Of a DNA stretch of 13,331 nucleotides, positions 6,365 through 13,331 are shown in pieces (position 1 is the stretch's first letter; each line of letters starts with the position of its first letter). The notes under the pieces were generated by a model, which did not search any database, was not told where the DNA came from, and was given only the letters and a program-made list of their open reading frames with translations. Source of the DNA: Pseudomonadota bacterium (GTDB lineage Bacteria > Pseudomonadota > Gammaproteobacteria > Burkholderiales > Burkholderiaceae); contig JAJYBQ010000037.1 of NCBI GenBank assembly GCA_021778935.1, positions 1 through 13,331 of the forward strand. The letters are read 5' to 3'. The translations under genes were made by a program, and so were the position numbers.

Positions 6365-7441
6365 GTGTCCGAGTTCCGTTCCCGTGATTGCGTTCCGGTT
6401 CCCGACGGCTGCAATGCCGGCATTGCGCTGCGCGTCGCGCTCGGGGTCAACGCAGCGCTGGCGGTGGTGGCTGCTGCCGCCGCCGCGGCGCTGCGCGCGC
6501 CAGCCGAAGCCTCGGTGCTGTTTTTCCAGATCGCCGCGATTGCCGAGCCGACCACGTTTGTCAGCCTGTTGGCGTGGTGCGCGATACGGCGCCGGGCCGG
6601 GAGGCGCTCGGCCCGGGTGCAGCGGTTGGGGGCGTGGGCGGTTCCGGGCGTCGCGGCCGTGGCGGTGCAGGAAGCCCTGCATGTCGGAATTCCGGGCGCA
6701 TCGTCCACCGATGCCGTGGCCGTGGCTGCGGCGTTCGGCCTGTTGGGCGGAATCGTGGTGCAGCACTATCTGGAACTGCGGGCGCGGGCCTACTCGCCGA
6801 CGATCGATGAGGCCAAGTTCCAGGCACTGCAATCGCGCATCCGGCCCCATTTCTTCTTCAACAGCCTCAACGCGGTGCTGGCCGTGCTGCGCGAAGACCC
6901 CACGCGCGCCGAGCACATGCTGGAAAGCGTGGCGGATCTCTTTCGCGCCGTGATGGGCGATGTGCGCCGCATGGTGCCCTTCGGGGAGGAAATCGACCTG
7001 TGCCGGCGCTATGTGGAGATCGAGCAGACGCGGCTCGGCGATCGGCTGGCGGTGCGCTGGGACGTCGGGGCGGTTCATCCGAATGCACGGGTGCCGCAGT
7101 TGCTCCTGCAGCCGATCATCGAGAACGCCGTGCGCTACGGTGCCGAACGCCATGCGGGCGGCGAAGGCGGACCGTGCGAAATCGACATCCGTGTGCGGCA
7201 GATCGGCTTCCGGTTGGAAGTGTTCGTCGCCAATCCGATCGCGGCCGAACCGGTGCAGCGCGAAGGCAATCAGATCGGCCTGCGTAACATCCGCGGCCGC
7301 CTGGCCCTGATCTACGATTTGGAGGCGCAATTGGACACGCGGGTGCGGGGGGGGCGTTTCGAACTCACGATGACGCTTCCGGTGGCGCGTTCGGAACCTC
7401 GGAGGGGAGATGCCGATGCTGCGGGTCTTGATCGTCGATGA
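6365..7441 (+). CDS. algZ: AlgZ/LytS-type membrane sensor histidine kinase
   Basis: The 358-residue protein has about four hydrophobic N-terminal segments (roughly residues 18-45, 50-72, 88-105, 117-137) and then a His_kinase (PF06580) domain. RPHFFFNSLN (160-169) contains the likely phosphorylated H162. The N box is QPIIENAVRYG (249-259) and the glycine-rich motif is GNQIGLRNIRGRL (301-313). Where the usual ATPase DxG motif is expected it reads FVANP (287-291), a deviation I recall also for Pseudomonas AlgZ/FimS. GTG 6365 is the only plausible start, and it lacks a ribosome binding site. The 3' end overlaps the response regulator by 32 bases, so the two are cotranscribed partners. In P. aeruginosa AlgZ/AlgR control alginate, twitching and virulence; the signal and targets here are unknown. 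A G8 run lies near the C-terminus. Confidence 0.88.
   Translation: MSEFRSRDCVPVPDGCNAGIALRVALGVNAALAVVAAAAAAALRAPAEASVLFFQIAAIAEPTTFVSLLAWCAIRRRAGRRSARVQRLGAWAVPGVAAVAVQEALHVGIPGASSTDAVAVAAAFGLLGGIVVQHYLELRARAYSPTIDEAKFQALQSRIRPHFFFNSLNAVLAVLREDPTRAEHMLESVADLFRAVMGDVRRMVPFGEEIDLCRRYVEIEQTRLGDRLAVRWDVGAVHPNARVPQLLLQPIIENAVRYGAERHAGGEGGPCEIDIRVRQIGFRLEVFVANPIAAEPVQREGNQIGLRNIRGRLALIYDLEAQLDTRVRGGRFELTMTLPVARSEPRRGDADAAGLDRR
7347..7354. repeat. G8 homopolymer near the 3' end of the kinase gene
   Basis: Eight G bases encode part of Val-Arg-Gly-Gly-Arg close to the end of the ATPase domain. Losing one G would shift into a frame that ends at TGA 7371-7373, replacing the last strands of the ATPase fold and ending before the regulator's start. 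Confidence 0.9.
7401..7405 (+). promoter_or_regulatory. Ribosome binding site of the AlgR-like regulator
   Basis: GGAGG lies four bases before ATG 7410 and ten before ATG 7416. A second GGAG at 7406-7409 is six bases before 7416. The two ATGs differ by only Met-Pro, and the sequence does not settle the choice. Confidence 0.6.
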
Positions 7442-8198
7442 CGAACCGCCGGCGCGTACGCGCCTGCGGCAGAGGCTGGGCGACTGCGCGGCGGAGGTGG
7501 CGGTCGACGTGGTGGGGGAGGCCGCCGGCGGCGCGGCGGCCGTGGAGGCTGCCGCCCACCTGCAGCCGGACCTCGTGCTGCTCGATATCGCGATGCCCGA
7601 CATGAACGGAATCGAGGCGGCGCGCCATCTCGCGCGGCTGCCGGCGCCGCCGGCGGTCGTGTTCGTAACCGCATTCGACGACCATGCGATCGCGGCCTTC
7701 GAGGTGCAGGCGGTCGACTATCTGCTCAAACCCGTAGGCACGGAACGACTGGTTGCCGCGCTGACGCGGGTCCGCGGGCGCGTTGCCGAAGCCGGCGGGT
7801 TGTCCGCGGATGCGCGCCTTGCCTCGGCGGCGCGCGCGCTCGGGGTCGCCCGCACGCGCCTTGCGATCGCCGAGCGCGGGCGCATGCATTTCGTGCCGAT
7901 CGAGGACATCGTCTATCTGCGGGCCGAACTCAAATACGTCACGGTGCGCACCCCGGCACGCGAATATTGCACGGAAGAGTCGCTGGCGTCGCTGGAGAGC
8001 GAGTTCGGTGCCCGGTTCGTCCGCGTCCATCGCAGCGCCCTGGTGGCGCGTGCGCGGGTCGCCGGATTCGAACGGGTCCGCAGCGGTGAGGCCGAGGGCG
8101 AAGGCGGGGAGGCGCACTGGCAGGTCGTGCTGCGCGGCGTTCCCGACCGCTTGCCGGTGAGCCGTCGACAGTGGCCCACCGTGAAGGACCTGGCCTGA
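7410..8198 (+). CDS. algR: AlgR-like LytTR response regulator
   Basis: The 262-residue protein has an N-terminal receiver (about 4-125) with the acidic pair D10-D11, phospho-acceptor D59 in VLLDIAMPDMNG, switch T87 in VFVTAFDD, and K107 in YLLKP. A C-terminal LytTR DNA-binding domain follows (about 148-260), including FVPIEDIVYLRAELKYVTVR and RVHRSALV. LytTR proteins bind DNA through direct repeats. The gene overlaps the kinase gene by 32 bases and lies 47 bases before hemC. That order (kinase, AlgR, hemC, hemD) is known from Pseudomonas. The proposed function is a transcription factor activated by the neighbouring kinase. Start 7410 is listed, and 7416 is equally possible. Targets cannot be read from the sequence, though a pair of 9-base direct repeats at its 3' end is a candidate. 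Confidence 0.92.
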   Translation: MPMLRVLIVDDEPPARTRLRQRLGDCAAEVAVDVVGEAAGGAAAVEAAAHLQPDLVLLDIAMPDMNGIEAARHLARLPAPPAVVFVTAFDDHAIAAFEVQAVDYLLKPVGTERLVAALTRVRGRVAEAGGLSADARLASAARALGVARTRLAIAERGRMHFVPIEDIVYLRAELKYVTVRTPAREYCTEESLASLESEFGARFVRVHRSALVARARVAGFERVRSGEAEGEGGEAHWQVVLRGVPDRLPVSRRQWPTVKDLA

Positions 8199-8211
8199 TC
8201 CGGAAGGACCT
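8183..8211 (+). repeat. Two 9-base direct repeats at the algR-hemC junction
   Basis: GAAGGACCT occurs at 8183-8191 and again at 8203-8211, twenty bases apart, which is about two helical turns. The first copy lies in the last codons of algR. The second, as GGAAGGACCTCG, is identical over 12 bases to 1227-1238, just before the diguanylate cyclase start. LytTR proteins typically bind 9-base direct repeats about two turns apart, but these bases do not match the known AlgR or LytTR consensus. Confidence 0.35.
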
Positions 8212-8231
8212 CGCTTAACAGCATGAAGCAC

Positions 8232-8237
8232 TACACT
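8232..8237 (+). promoter_or_regulatory. Candidate -10 element for hemC
   Basis: TACACT ends eight bases before ATG 8246, giving a predicted start near 8244. No -35 lies at a normal distance; the TTAACA at 8215-8220 is only 11 bases away. hemC may instead be read from the upstream kinase-regulator transcript. Confidence 0.3.
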
Positions 8238-8245
8238 AGCGGGAT

Positions 8246-9166
8246 ATGACACCTCGCAAACTCCGTATCGCCACGCGGGCGAGCCCCCTGGCGCTTTGGC
8301 AGGCGCACCATGTGCGCCAACGATTGATCGACGCCGATCCGGCGCGCGCCGTCGAGCTGCTGGAATTGACCACCCGCGGCGACCAGATCCTGGATCGCAG
8401 CCTGTCGAAAGTGGGCGGCAAGGGCCTGTTCGTCAAGGAACTCGAGGTGGCGCTGCTGGAAGGCCATGCCGACCTCGCGGTGCATTCGCTCAAGGATGTA
8501 CCGATGGAGCTTGCGCCCGAATTCGAACTCGCGGCGGTCCTCGAGCGCGCCGATCCGCGGGACTGCGTGGTCAGTCCGCGCTATCCGAGCCTGGAGTCGC
8601 TGCCGGCCGGCGCGCGCGTCGGGACGTCGAGCCTGCGGCGCGAGCTGGCGTTACGCGCGACATACCCGCACCTCGAGATCGTCGCGGTGCGCGGCAATGT
8701 CGGCACGCGCTTGGCCAAGCTCGATCGCGGCGAGTTCGACGCACTGTTGATGGCGGCAGCGGGCTTGCAGCGACTGGGGTTGGCGAAGCGCATTGCGCAG
8801 ATCCTGCCGGTCGACTCCTTTCTGCCGGCGCCCGGGCAGGGCGCGCTGGCGATCGAGATCCGGGCGGGCGATGGGGCGGTCCGGGAACAACTGGCCTTTC
8901 TGGACCATCCCGCCACGCGTGCGATCGTCATCGCCGAGCGTGCGGTGTCGCGCGGGTTGGGAGGGTCGTGCCAGTTCCCCTTGGCGGCATACGCCGAGAT
9001 CGGCGACGCGACGCTCCAGCTGCGCGCCTGGGCGGGCGATGCCGCGACCGGGAAGCGGCTCGATGCGCGGGCCGCCGGGCCGGTGGAACAGGCGGAGGCC
9101 ATCGGCGTGCGCGTTGTCGACGATCTCAAGGCGCGCGGGGTGGAGCGACTGCTTGCCGGTGGATAG
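8246..9166 (+). CDS. hemC: Porphobilinogen deaminase (hydroxymethylbilane synthase)
   Basis: HemC joins four porphobilinogen molecules into hydroxymethylbilane in the cytoplasm, using a dipyrromethane cofactor built from substrate. The 306-residue protein has the standard length. It shows K83-D84 in HSLKDVP (D84 is the known catalytic aspartate), R131-R132 in GTSSLRRE, which bind substrate carboxylates, and C242 in [11 protein letters not shown], the residue that carries the cofactor. ATG 8246 gives the expected N-terminus ([14 protein letters not shown]). The Shine-Dalgarno is weak. The 3' end overlaps the hemD start, so the two consecutive enzymes are translationally coupled. This helps because the product is unstable and closes spontaneously to the wrong isomer if HemD is limiting. 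Confidence 0.98.
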   Translation: MTPRKLRIATRASPLALWQAHHVRQRLIDADPARAVELLELTTRGDQILDRSLSKVGGKGLFVKELEVALLEGHADLAVHSLKDVPMELAPEFELAAVLERADPRDCVVSPRYPSLESLPAGARVGTSSLRRELALRATYPHLEIVAVRGNVGTRLAKLDRGEFDALLMAAAGLQRLGLAKRIAQILPVDSFLPAPGQGALAIEIRAGDGAVREQLAFLDHPATRAIVIAERAVSRGLGGSCQFPLAAYAEIGDATLQLRAWAGDAATGKRLDARAAGPVEQAEAIGVRVVDDLKARGVERLLAGG

Positions 9167-9983
9167 GCCGCCGCTCGTTCTGGTTACCCGCCCCGAGCGG
9201 CCCGGGCGACTGCTGGCTGCGCGGCTGCGCGACGCCGGTTCGGGTGGTGGCGTGTCGGCGCTCTGGTGGCCGGCGTTCGATCTCGTATCGTTGCCCGAGG
9301 ATCCGGCGCTGCAGGCGTCGCTTGCCCGCCTCGCCGACTTCGATCTCGGGGTGTTCGTAAGCCCGGCGGCGGCGCGGGCCTGCGCGCTGGCGCTGCGGGC
9401 ACCGTGGCCGGAGTCGACCGCGATTGCGGCGGTGGGCGCCGGCACCCGGCAGGCGGTGCTGGCATGCATTCCGGACGCGCAGCGCGCGCGCATCATCGCG
9501 CCGCCGGACGATGATGCGGCCGCCGGCGGCTCGGAGGCATTGCTGTCCGCCTTGCGTCGGGCCGGCCTGGCGCCGGAGCGGGTGTTGGTCGTCCGCGCCC
9601 AGCGCGGGCGCGAACTCCTCGCCGATGCGCTGGCGCGGGCCGGAGCCCAAGTGCAGCAGGTCGCCGCCTATCGGCGCACCGTGCATCGCCCGGATCCGTG
9701 CGCGTGGGCGGCGCTGCGGGCGATCCGCGCACTCGGACGCCCGATCGTGCCGTTCTTGAGCAGCAGTGAAGGGGTGGATGCGCTTGGGGAGCAGTTGGCG
9801 GCGGGAACCCCGCCGTTGTCGTGGAGCGAGGTCCGCGCGGCATTGTGCCTGCATCCGCGCATCGTGGGCGCGCTGGCTGCTCGAGGGGTCGCCGATGCGC
9901 TCGTGTGCGACGCGGATGCCGCATCGATCCTCGACGGACTGCGGCGCGCGCAGGCACTCGGATCGGGTACATTGGATTCATGA
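9159..9983 (+). CDS. hemD: Uroporphyrinogen-III synthase
   Basis: HemD closes hydroxymethylbilane into uroporphyrinogen III while inverting ring D. The family is poorly conserved, and identification rests on weak patterns plus position: [16 protein letters not shown] (8-23), [10 protein letters not shown] (65-74), [11 protein letters not shown] (90-100), [17 protein letters not shown] (142-158), the conserved Tyr in AAYRR (169-173) and [11 protein letters not shown] (199-209). Length from GTG 9159 is 274 residues, normal for the family. The start overlaps hemC by 8 bases. A TTG at 9153 has a better-spaced GGAG (9142-9145, seven bases) and would add only two residues. The stop overlaps the hemX start as ATGA. 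Confidence 0.9.
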   Translation: MDRPPLVLVTRPERPGRLLAARLRDAGSGGGVSALWWPAFDLVSLPEDPALQASLARLADFDLGVFVSPAAARACALALRAPWPESTAIAAVGAGTRQAVLACIPDAQRARIIAPPDDDAAAGGSEALLSALRRAGLAPERVLVVRAQRGRELLADALARAGAQVQQVAAYRRTVHRPDPCAWAALRAIRALGRPIVPFLSSSEGVDALGEQLAAGTPPLSWSEVRAALCLHPRIVGALAARGVADALVCDADAASILDGLRRAQALGSGTLDS

Positions 9984-11089
9984 GTACTTCCTCACCACCC
10001 ACCTCTTCGGAAACTCCTTCCGCGGCCAAGCCGTATGGCCGCGGGACGCGCGGGGACGAGCCGTCCGCCGCCGGGCTGTCGGGCCGGACCACCGGCGGCG
10101 CGCGCGAGACGGCTGCGGCCGCGGGGGTGGGTTTCGCCCTCGGCGCCCTGCTCCTGGGTGTCGCGCTGGTGTGGCAGAACCACCGGTGGCAGCAGCGGCT
10201 GGCGCAGCAGGCGGTCGAGCGCGCAGTGCAGATCCGGCGCCAGGACGCACTCGAACGACGCATCGCCGGGCTCGAGCGGCAAGCGGCGGGGCGAGCGGTC
10301 GTGCCGCAGGCGACACCCGACGTCATGCTGGATCCGCAATTGCGCCGCCAGCAGACGGCACTGGTCTTGTTGGACGCCGAGCGGGTGGCGGAACTGGTCC
10401 AGGTGCAGTTGCGCCTCGGTCTTGCTCCGGCACGGGCGATCGGCGTGCTGTCCGAGGTCGATGCCCGCCTGGGCAAGCTGGGAACTCCGGCGGCGGCGCG
10501 GGTGCGGCGGGCGCTGGGAGACGATCTGGCGCGCCTGCGCACGGCGTCCACGGCCGACGTCGGGGCTGCCGCCGCGCAACTGGATTCGGTGCTCCATGCG
10601 GTGCGCGCGTGGCGCGCGCTGGCCGATACCGCGCACACCGCGCTCGATCTGCCGGCTCCGTCGCCGACACCCGCTGCGGCCGGCACGCCTGCGGGTGCCG
10701 GTGCGGGCATGCGAACCGGTGGCTGGGGCGAGCGGATCCGCGCCGGGTTGGAAGACGCGTTCGGCGGCTTGTTGCGAATCCAGGCCGTCCCGACCCCGGA
10801 TGCGGTCCGGCTCGGCCCGGCGCAGCAGGAGATCCTGCGCGACCGGGTCCGCCTGGAACTCCTCGATCTGCAGCAGGCGGTTCTCCTGCGGGATGGCGCG
10901 CGGGCCCGCATCCGCGAGCAATCGCTGGAATCGTTGCTGCAGCGGTATTTCGATCCGCGCGATCCCGCCATCGCCGGCGCGCTGACCCAGATCCGTACGG
11001 CCGCCGATGCGGCGTCCTCCGCGGCGCCACCCGCGCTCGACGAGACCCTGGCGGCGTTGCGCGCGGCGGTTCGCACCGGAGGAAACTGA
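9980..11089 (+). CDS. hemX: HemX-like membrane-anchored protein
   Basis: This 369-residue protein belongs to the proteobacterial HemX family (PF04375), often mislabelled as a uroporphyrinogen-III methyltransferase. No methyltransferase motif is present. It has a cytoplasmic Pro/Ser/Gly-rich tail (1-45), one transmembrane helix (about 46-66, GFALGALLLGVALVWQ) and a charged, probably coiled-coil stretch (67-105). A helical periplasmic domain carries the family motif around residues 291-324 (LRDRVRLELLDLQQAVLLRDG, ending QRYFD). A Pro/Ala/Gly-rich linker (223-247) interrupts the domain. The biochemical role is unresolved; its constant position between hemD and hemY suggests a function in heme metabolism or its membrane organisation. 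The start is ATG 9980, overlapping hemD by four bases. No strong ribosome binding site is visible, so reinitiation is likely. Confidence 0.88.
   Translation: MSTSSPPTSSETPSAAKPYGRGTRGDEPSAAGLSGRTTGGARETAAAAGVGFALGALLLGVALVWQNHRWQQRLAQQAVERAVQIRRQDALERRIAGLERQAAGRAVVPQATPDVMLDPQLRRQQTALVLLDAERVAELVQVQLRLGLAPARAIGVLSEVDARLGKLGTPAAARVRRALGDDLARLRTASTADVGAAAAQLDSVLHAVRAWRALADTAHTALDLPAPSPTPAAAGTPAGAGAGMRTGGWGERIRAGLEDAFGGLLRIQAVPTPDAVRLGPAQQEILRDRVRLELLDLQQAVLLRDGARARIREQSLESLLQRYFDPRDPAIAGALTQIRTAADAASSAAPPALDETLAALRAAVRTGGN
11078..11083 (+). promoter_or_regulatory. Ribosome binding site for hemY
   Basis: GGAGGA lies seven bases before GTG 11091 and inside the last codons of hemX. It is the strongest Shine-Dalgarno in the heme cluster. 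It fixes the GTG as the hemY start even though the frame stays open back to 11007. Confidence 0.75.
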
Positions 11090-11090
11090 G

Positions 11091-12320
11091 GTGAAGACCC
11101 TGCTGTGGGGCGTGGCGCTGGCGGTGCTGGCCGCGGCGCTGGCGTGGCTGCTGCACACGACCGAGGGGGCGGTGGTCGCGCTTGCGCCGCCGTGGCGGGT
11201 GGACGCGTCGCTCGACCTCGTCCTGCTCCTCACGCTGTTCGCGCTGTGGCTGGCCTATCTCGCCGGGCGGCTGGTGCAGCGCGCCAAGGATTTTCCGGAG
11301 CGGGTGCGGGTCTACCGCGAGCGCCGCAGCGACTGGGGGGCGCAGCGTGGCCTGGTGGTGGCGCTCAAGGCTCTGCTCGAAGGGCGGTTCGCGCGCGCCG
11401 AGCGCGCGGCCGAGCGCGTCCAGGGCTACCCGCAGATCGCCGGCCTGGCGGCCCTGCTCGGGGCGCGGGCGGCGCACCGGATGCAGGAGCATGCACGCCG
11501 GGACCAGTGGCTGGAGCGCGCCGCCGTCGATCCCGAGCTTGCCACCGCCCGCAGCGTGGTGAGCGCGGAACTCTGGGCCGAACAGCGCGAGAACCTGCGC
11601 GTGCTGCAGACCATCGAGGCGATGCAGCAGGCGGGGGCGCGCCATATCCATGTTCTACGCATGGCGGCGGTGGCGCATCTGCAACTGGGCCATTGGGAGG
11701 ACGCGTTGCGGATCGTGCGTGCGCTGGAAAAGCACCGCGGCCTGCCGGCGCCGGCCTGCGCGGCCTACAAGGCGATGGCGTATCGCGGCCTGCTGCAGGA
11801 CGCCGACGGCGCGGATCTCTTCTCCCGTGCATGGAATGCGGTGCCGGCATCCGATCGCCGCGCGCCGGACCTCGCGTTGGTCGCCGCGCGCGCGTTCAAC
11901 GGATTCGGCATGGGAACCGAGGCCGCCAAAGCGATCGACGACGCGCTGGAGGCGGTCTGGAACGAATCGCTGCTCGACGAGTATGACCGTTGCACGCTTG
12001 CCGACGGCCGCGCATCGCTCGCCCGGGCAGAACGCTGGCTGGCGCAGCATGGCCCCTCGGCGGCGCTGCTGCGTTGTCTGGGCCGGATCTGCCTGCGGGA
12101 GCGGCTATGGGGGAAGGCCCGGGCATACCTGGAGGACAGCCGGCGCCTCGCGCCGGCGCCGGAAACTTCGCTGGCGCTGGGCGAACTCGCCGACGCGGTG
12201 GCGGATCCGCAAGCCGCCGCACAGGCCTACCGGGAAGCGGCCCGCGGCTTCGCCGACCGGCCGCCGGCCCCCGCGACGACCGGGGCCGACCGCCTGTCCC
12301 GCCGCGAAACCAGCCTGTAG
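11091..12320 (+). CDS. hemY: HemY, inner-membrane TPR protein of the heme cluster
   Basis: The 409-residue protein has two N-terminal transmembrane helices (about 3-21 and 42-60) with a short loop between them. A basic stretch ([22 protein letters not shown]) typical of the HemY_N domain follows. An alpha-helical TPR-like region then runs to the C-terminus, for example [16 protein letters not shown] and [17 protein letters not shown]. It is not related to Bacillus HemY, which is protoporphyrinogen oxidase. The proteobacterial protein has no assigned reaction; the TPR fold suggests a protein-binding or scaffolding role at the membrane, probably with HemX. The stop of hemX and this GTG are separated by a single base. 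It is probably the last gene of the hem operon. Confidence 0.9.
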   Translation: MKTLLWGVALAVLAAALAWLLHTTEGAVVALAPPWRVDASLDLVLLLTLFALWLAYLAGRLVQRAKDFPERVRVYRERRSDWGAQRGLVVALKALLEGRFARAERAAERVQGYPQIAGLAALLGARAAHRMQEHARRDQWLERAAVDPELATARSVVSAELWAEQRENLRVLQTIEAMQQAGARHIHVLRMAAVAHLQLGHWEDALRIVRALEKHRGLPAPACAAYKAMAYRGLLQDADGADLFSRAWNAVPASDRRAPDLALVAARAFNGFGMGTEAAKAIDDALEAVWNESLLDEYDRCTLADGRASLARAERWLAQHGPSAALLRCLGRICLRERLWGKARAYLEDSRRLAPAPETSLALGELADAVADPQAAAQAYREAARGFADRPPAPATTGADRLSRRETSL

Positions 12321-12325
12321 CCCGA

Positions 12326-12331
12326 TACAAT
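12326..12331 (+). promoter_or_regulatory. Candidate -10 element of the ppa-nadE transcript
   Basis: TACAAT (five of six matches) lies in the 64-base gap after hemY. The predicted start is about 12338, with a leader of about 47 bases. No clear -35 is visible. The leader contains TCACGTGA (12367-12374), a short palindrome touching the ribosome binding site. Confidence 0.45.
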
Positions 12332-12372
12332 CCCGCGCCACGCATCCATCGAAGCGCTGTCGCAGATCACGT

Positions 12373-12377
12373 GAGGA
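12373..12377 (+). promoter_or_regulatory. Ribosome binding site for ppa
   Basis: GAGGA ends seven bases before ATG 12385, which is ideal spacing and supports that start. Confidence 0.6.
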
Positions 12378-12384
12378 ATCCAGT

Positions 12385-12933
12385 ATGAGTCTCAGCAAGG
12401 TAGGCCCCGGCAACACGCTGCCGGACGAGTTCAACGTCGTCATCGAAATTTCGATGAACGCCGATCCGATCAAGTATGAAGTGGACAAGGAGACCGGGGC
12501 GCTGTTCGTCGATCGCTTCATCGGCGCGGCGATGCACTATCCCTGCAACTACGGCTACATTCCGCACACGCTGGGCGAGGATGGGGATCCGCTCGACGTG
12601 CTGGTGATCACGCCATTTCCGCTGCACCAGGGCGTAGTCGTGCGTTGTCGCCCGCTGGGGATGCTCAACATGCAGGACGAGAGCGGCGGCGATGCGAAGC
12701 TGCTCGCCGTTCCCACCGACAAGATCCTGCCCTGGTACAAGCACTGGCGCTCGCCGCAGGACCTCGCCCCGGAACGCCTTATCCAGATCCAGCACTTTTT
12801 CGAGCACTACAAGGATCTCGAAGCCGGAAAATGGGTCAAGGTCCAGGGGTGGTCGGAGTCGGATGCGGCGCGTGCCGAGATCCTGGCCTCGGTCGAGCGA
12901 TATCAGTCGGCGGCGGTGAAACCGGCGTTCTGA
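12385..12933 (+). CDS. ppa: Inorganic pyrophosphatase, family I
   Basis: Ppa hydrolyses pyrophosphate to two phosphates in the cytoplasm and pulls biosynthetic reactions forward. The 182-residue protein has the usual bacterial length. The family signature [10 protein letters not shown] contains metal-binding D66, D68 and D71, and D103 in [10 protein letters not shown] is the further metal ligand. YPCNYGYIP (52-60) and the active-site region DKILPWYK follow the family pattern. E. coli equivalents are D65, D67, D70 and D102. The next gene starts seven bases after the stop, so ppa and nadE are probably one transcript. NadE releases pyrophosphate, which this enzyme removes. Confidence 0.97.
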   Translation: MSLSKVGPGNTLPDEFNVVIEISMNADPIKYEVDKETGALFVDRFIGAAMHYPCNYGYIPHTLGEDGDPLDVLVITPFPLHQGVVVRCRPLGMLNMQDESGGDAKLLAVPTDKILPWYKHWRSPQDLAPERLIQIQHFFEHYKDLEAGKWVKVQGWSESDAARAEILASVERYQSAAVKPAF

Positions 12934-12940
12934 CGGCGAC

Positions 12941-13331
12941 ATGTCCTCGGTTCGCGTCGCGGTCGCGCAGATCGATTGCACGGTCGGCGATTTCGCCGCC
13001 AATCGGCGGCGGATCGTCGACGCGGCGGCGCAGGCCGCCCGCGCCGGTGCCGATGTGCTGCTCACTCCGGAACTGTCGATTTCCGGATACCCGCCCGAAG
13101 ATCTGCTGCTGCGCGCGTCGTTCTACACCGCGGCCGACGCGGCACTGCGCGCGCTGGCGCAGGATCTGGCCCAGTTCCCGGGCCTGCACGCCATCGTGGG
13201 CCATCCGATGGCGCGGGGCGGAGCACGCTTCAACGCGGCGTCGCTCCTCGTCGGCGGCATCGTCGCGGGCGTGTATTGCAAGCACGACCTCCCCAATTAC
13301 GACGTGTTCGACGAGCGGCGCTATTTCACCC
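12941..13331 (+). CDS. nadE: Glutamine-dependent NAD+ synthetase, N-terminal glutaminase part (3'-partial)
   Basis: 130 codons are visible before the window ends. They form the start of a nitrilase-fold glutamine amidohydrolase domain: VRVAVAQIDCTVGDFAAN (4-21), E44 in TPELSISGYPPEDLLLR, and K114 in GVYCKHDLPNYDVFDERRYF. E44 and K114 are two of the Glu-Lys-Cys triad, and the Cys lies beyond the edge. The exact ...SGYPPEDLL...KxxLPNYxVFDExRYF pattern distinguishes NAD+ synthetase from other nitrilase-family proteins. The full enzyme should be about 540 residues, with a C-terminal ATP-dependent synthetase converting deamido-NAD+ to NAD+. The start at ATG 12941 fits the family; its Shine-Dalgarno is weak. 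Confidence 0.94.
   Translation, partial: MSSVRVAVAQIDCTVGDFAANRRRIVDAAAQAARAGADVLLTPELSISGYPPEDLLLRASFYTAADAALRALAQDLAQFPGLHAIVGHPMARGGARFNAASLLVGGIVAGVYCKHDLPNYDVFDERRYFT

Noticed and set aside
4449..6953. 834-codon plus-strand open frame spanning the end of pmbA, all of argH and part of the kinase gene
   Set aside because: It crosses three well-supported genes in the wrong frame or strand. It looks like an antisense shadow of argH.
8215..8220. TTAACA as the -35 for the hemC -10 candidate
   Set aside because: The spacing to TACACT is 11 bases, too short for sigma70.
9968..9973. TACATT six bases before the hemX ATG, resembling another leaderless promoter
   Set aside because: It lies within hemD coding sequence at a four-base gene overlap, where translational coupling is the simpler explanation, and no -35 is visible.
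9493..11076. Long open frame (527 codons) on the minus strand opposite hemD and hemX
   Set aside because: The composition is dominated by Arg/Ala/Ser/Pro, and hemD and hemX explain the region, with overlapping starts and stops in the expected frames.

Overview
The window is a GC-rich stretch of bacterial chromosome, almost fully coding. Gene order and protein families point to a betaproteobacterium (Burkholderiales/Rhodocyclales type). The main clues are an argH - AlgZ/AlgR - hemC-hemD-hemX-hemY block, a ppa-nadE pair, and a divergent darP(yjgA)/pmbA pair. I see no mobile element, CRISPR array, rRNA or tRNA. This is mostly conserved core genome, and I did not find a convincing new multi-gene system. 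The notable points are regulatory architecture, gene boundaries and one shortened gene.

Left part (1-3473): the C-terminal two thirds of a RhlE-type DEAD-box RNA helicase ends at 1006. A 232-base gap follows with a good sigma70-like promoter. Then comes a soluble diguanylate cyclase with three PAS-like segments, a GGDEF motif and an RxxD inhibitory site. It converges on a short DarP/YjgA (DUF615) gene that seems to lack the usual C-terminal half of the family.

Middle (3474-6364): darP and pmbA (TldE) diverge from a 79-base region. That region holds a 15-base palindrome which places a -10-like hexamer on each strand. pmbA converges with argH, and a GC-rich hairpin lies in the 23 bases between their stops.

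Right part (6365-13331): a rightward run of tightly packed genes. It begins with a LytS/AlgZ-type membrane histidine kinase that overlaps an AlgR-like LytTR response regulator. Next are hemC and hemD, two consecutive enzymes of tetrapyrrole synthesis (porphobilinogen to hydroxymethylbilane to uroporphyrinogen III). They are followed by the membrane-anchored accessory proteins HemX and HemY. Overlaps or near-zero gaps from hemC to hemY indicate translational coupling. A small gap with a candidate promoter then precedes ppa (inorganic pyrophosphatase) and the start of a glutamine-dependent NAD+ synthetase, which runs off the window. Ppa removes pyrophosphate, a product of the NadE reaction (NadE cleaves ATP to AMP and PPi), so the last pair makes biochemical sense.

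A recurring feature is a -10-like hexamer 6-8 bases before a start codon that lacks a clear Shine-Dalgarno (argH, the kinase gene, hemC). This would fit leaderless or near-leaderless mRNAs, but it is inference from sequence only.
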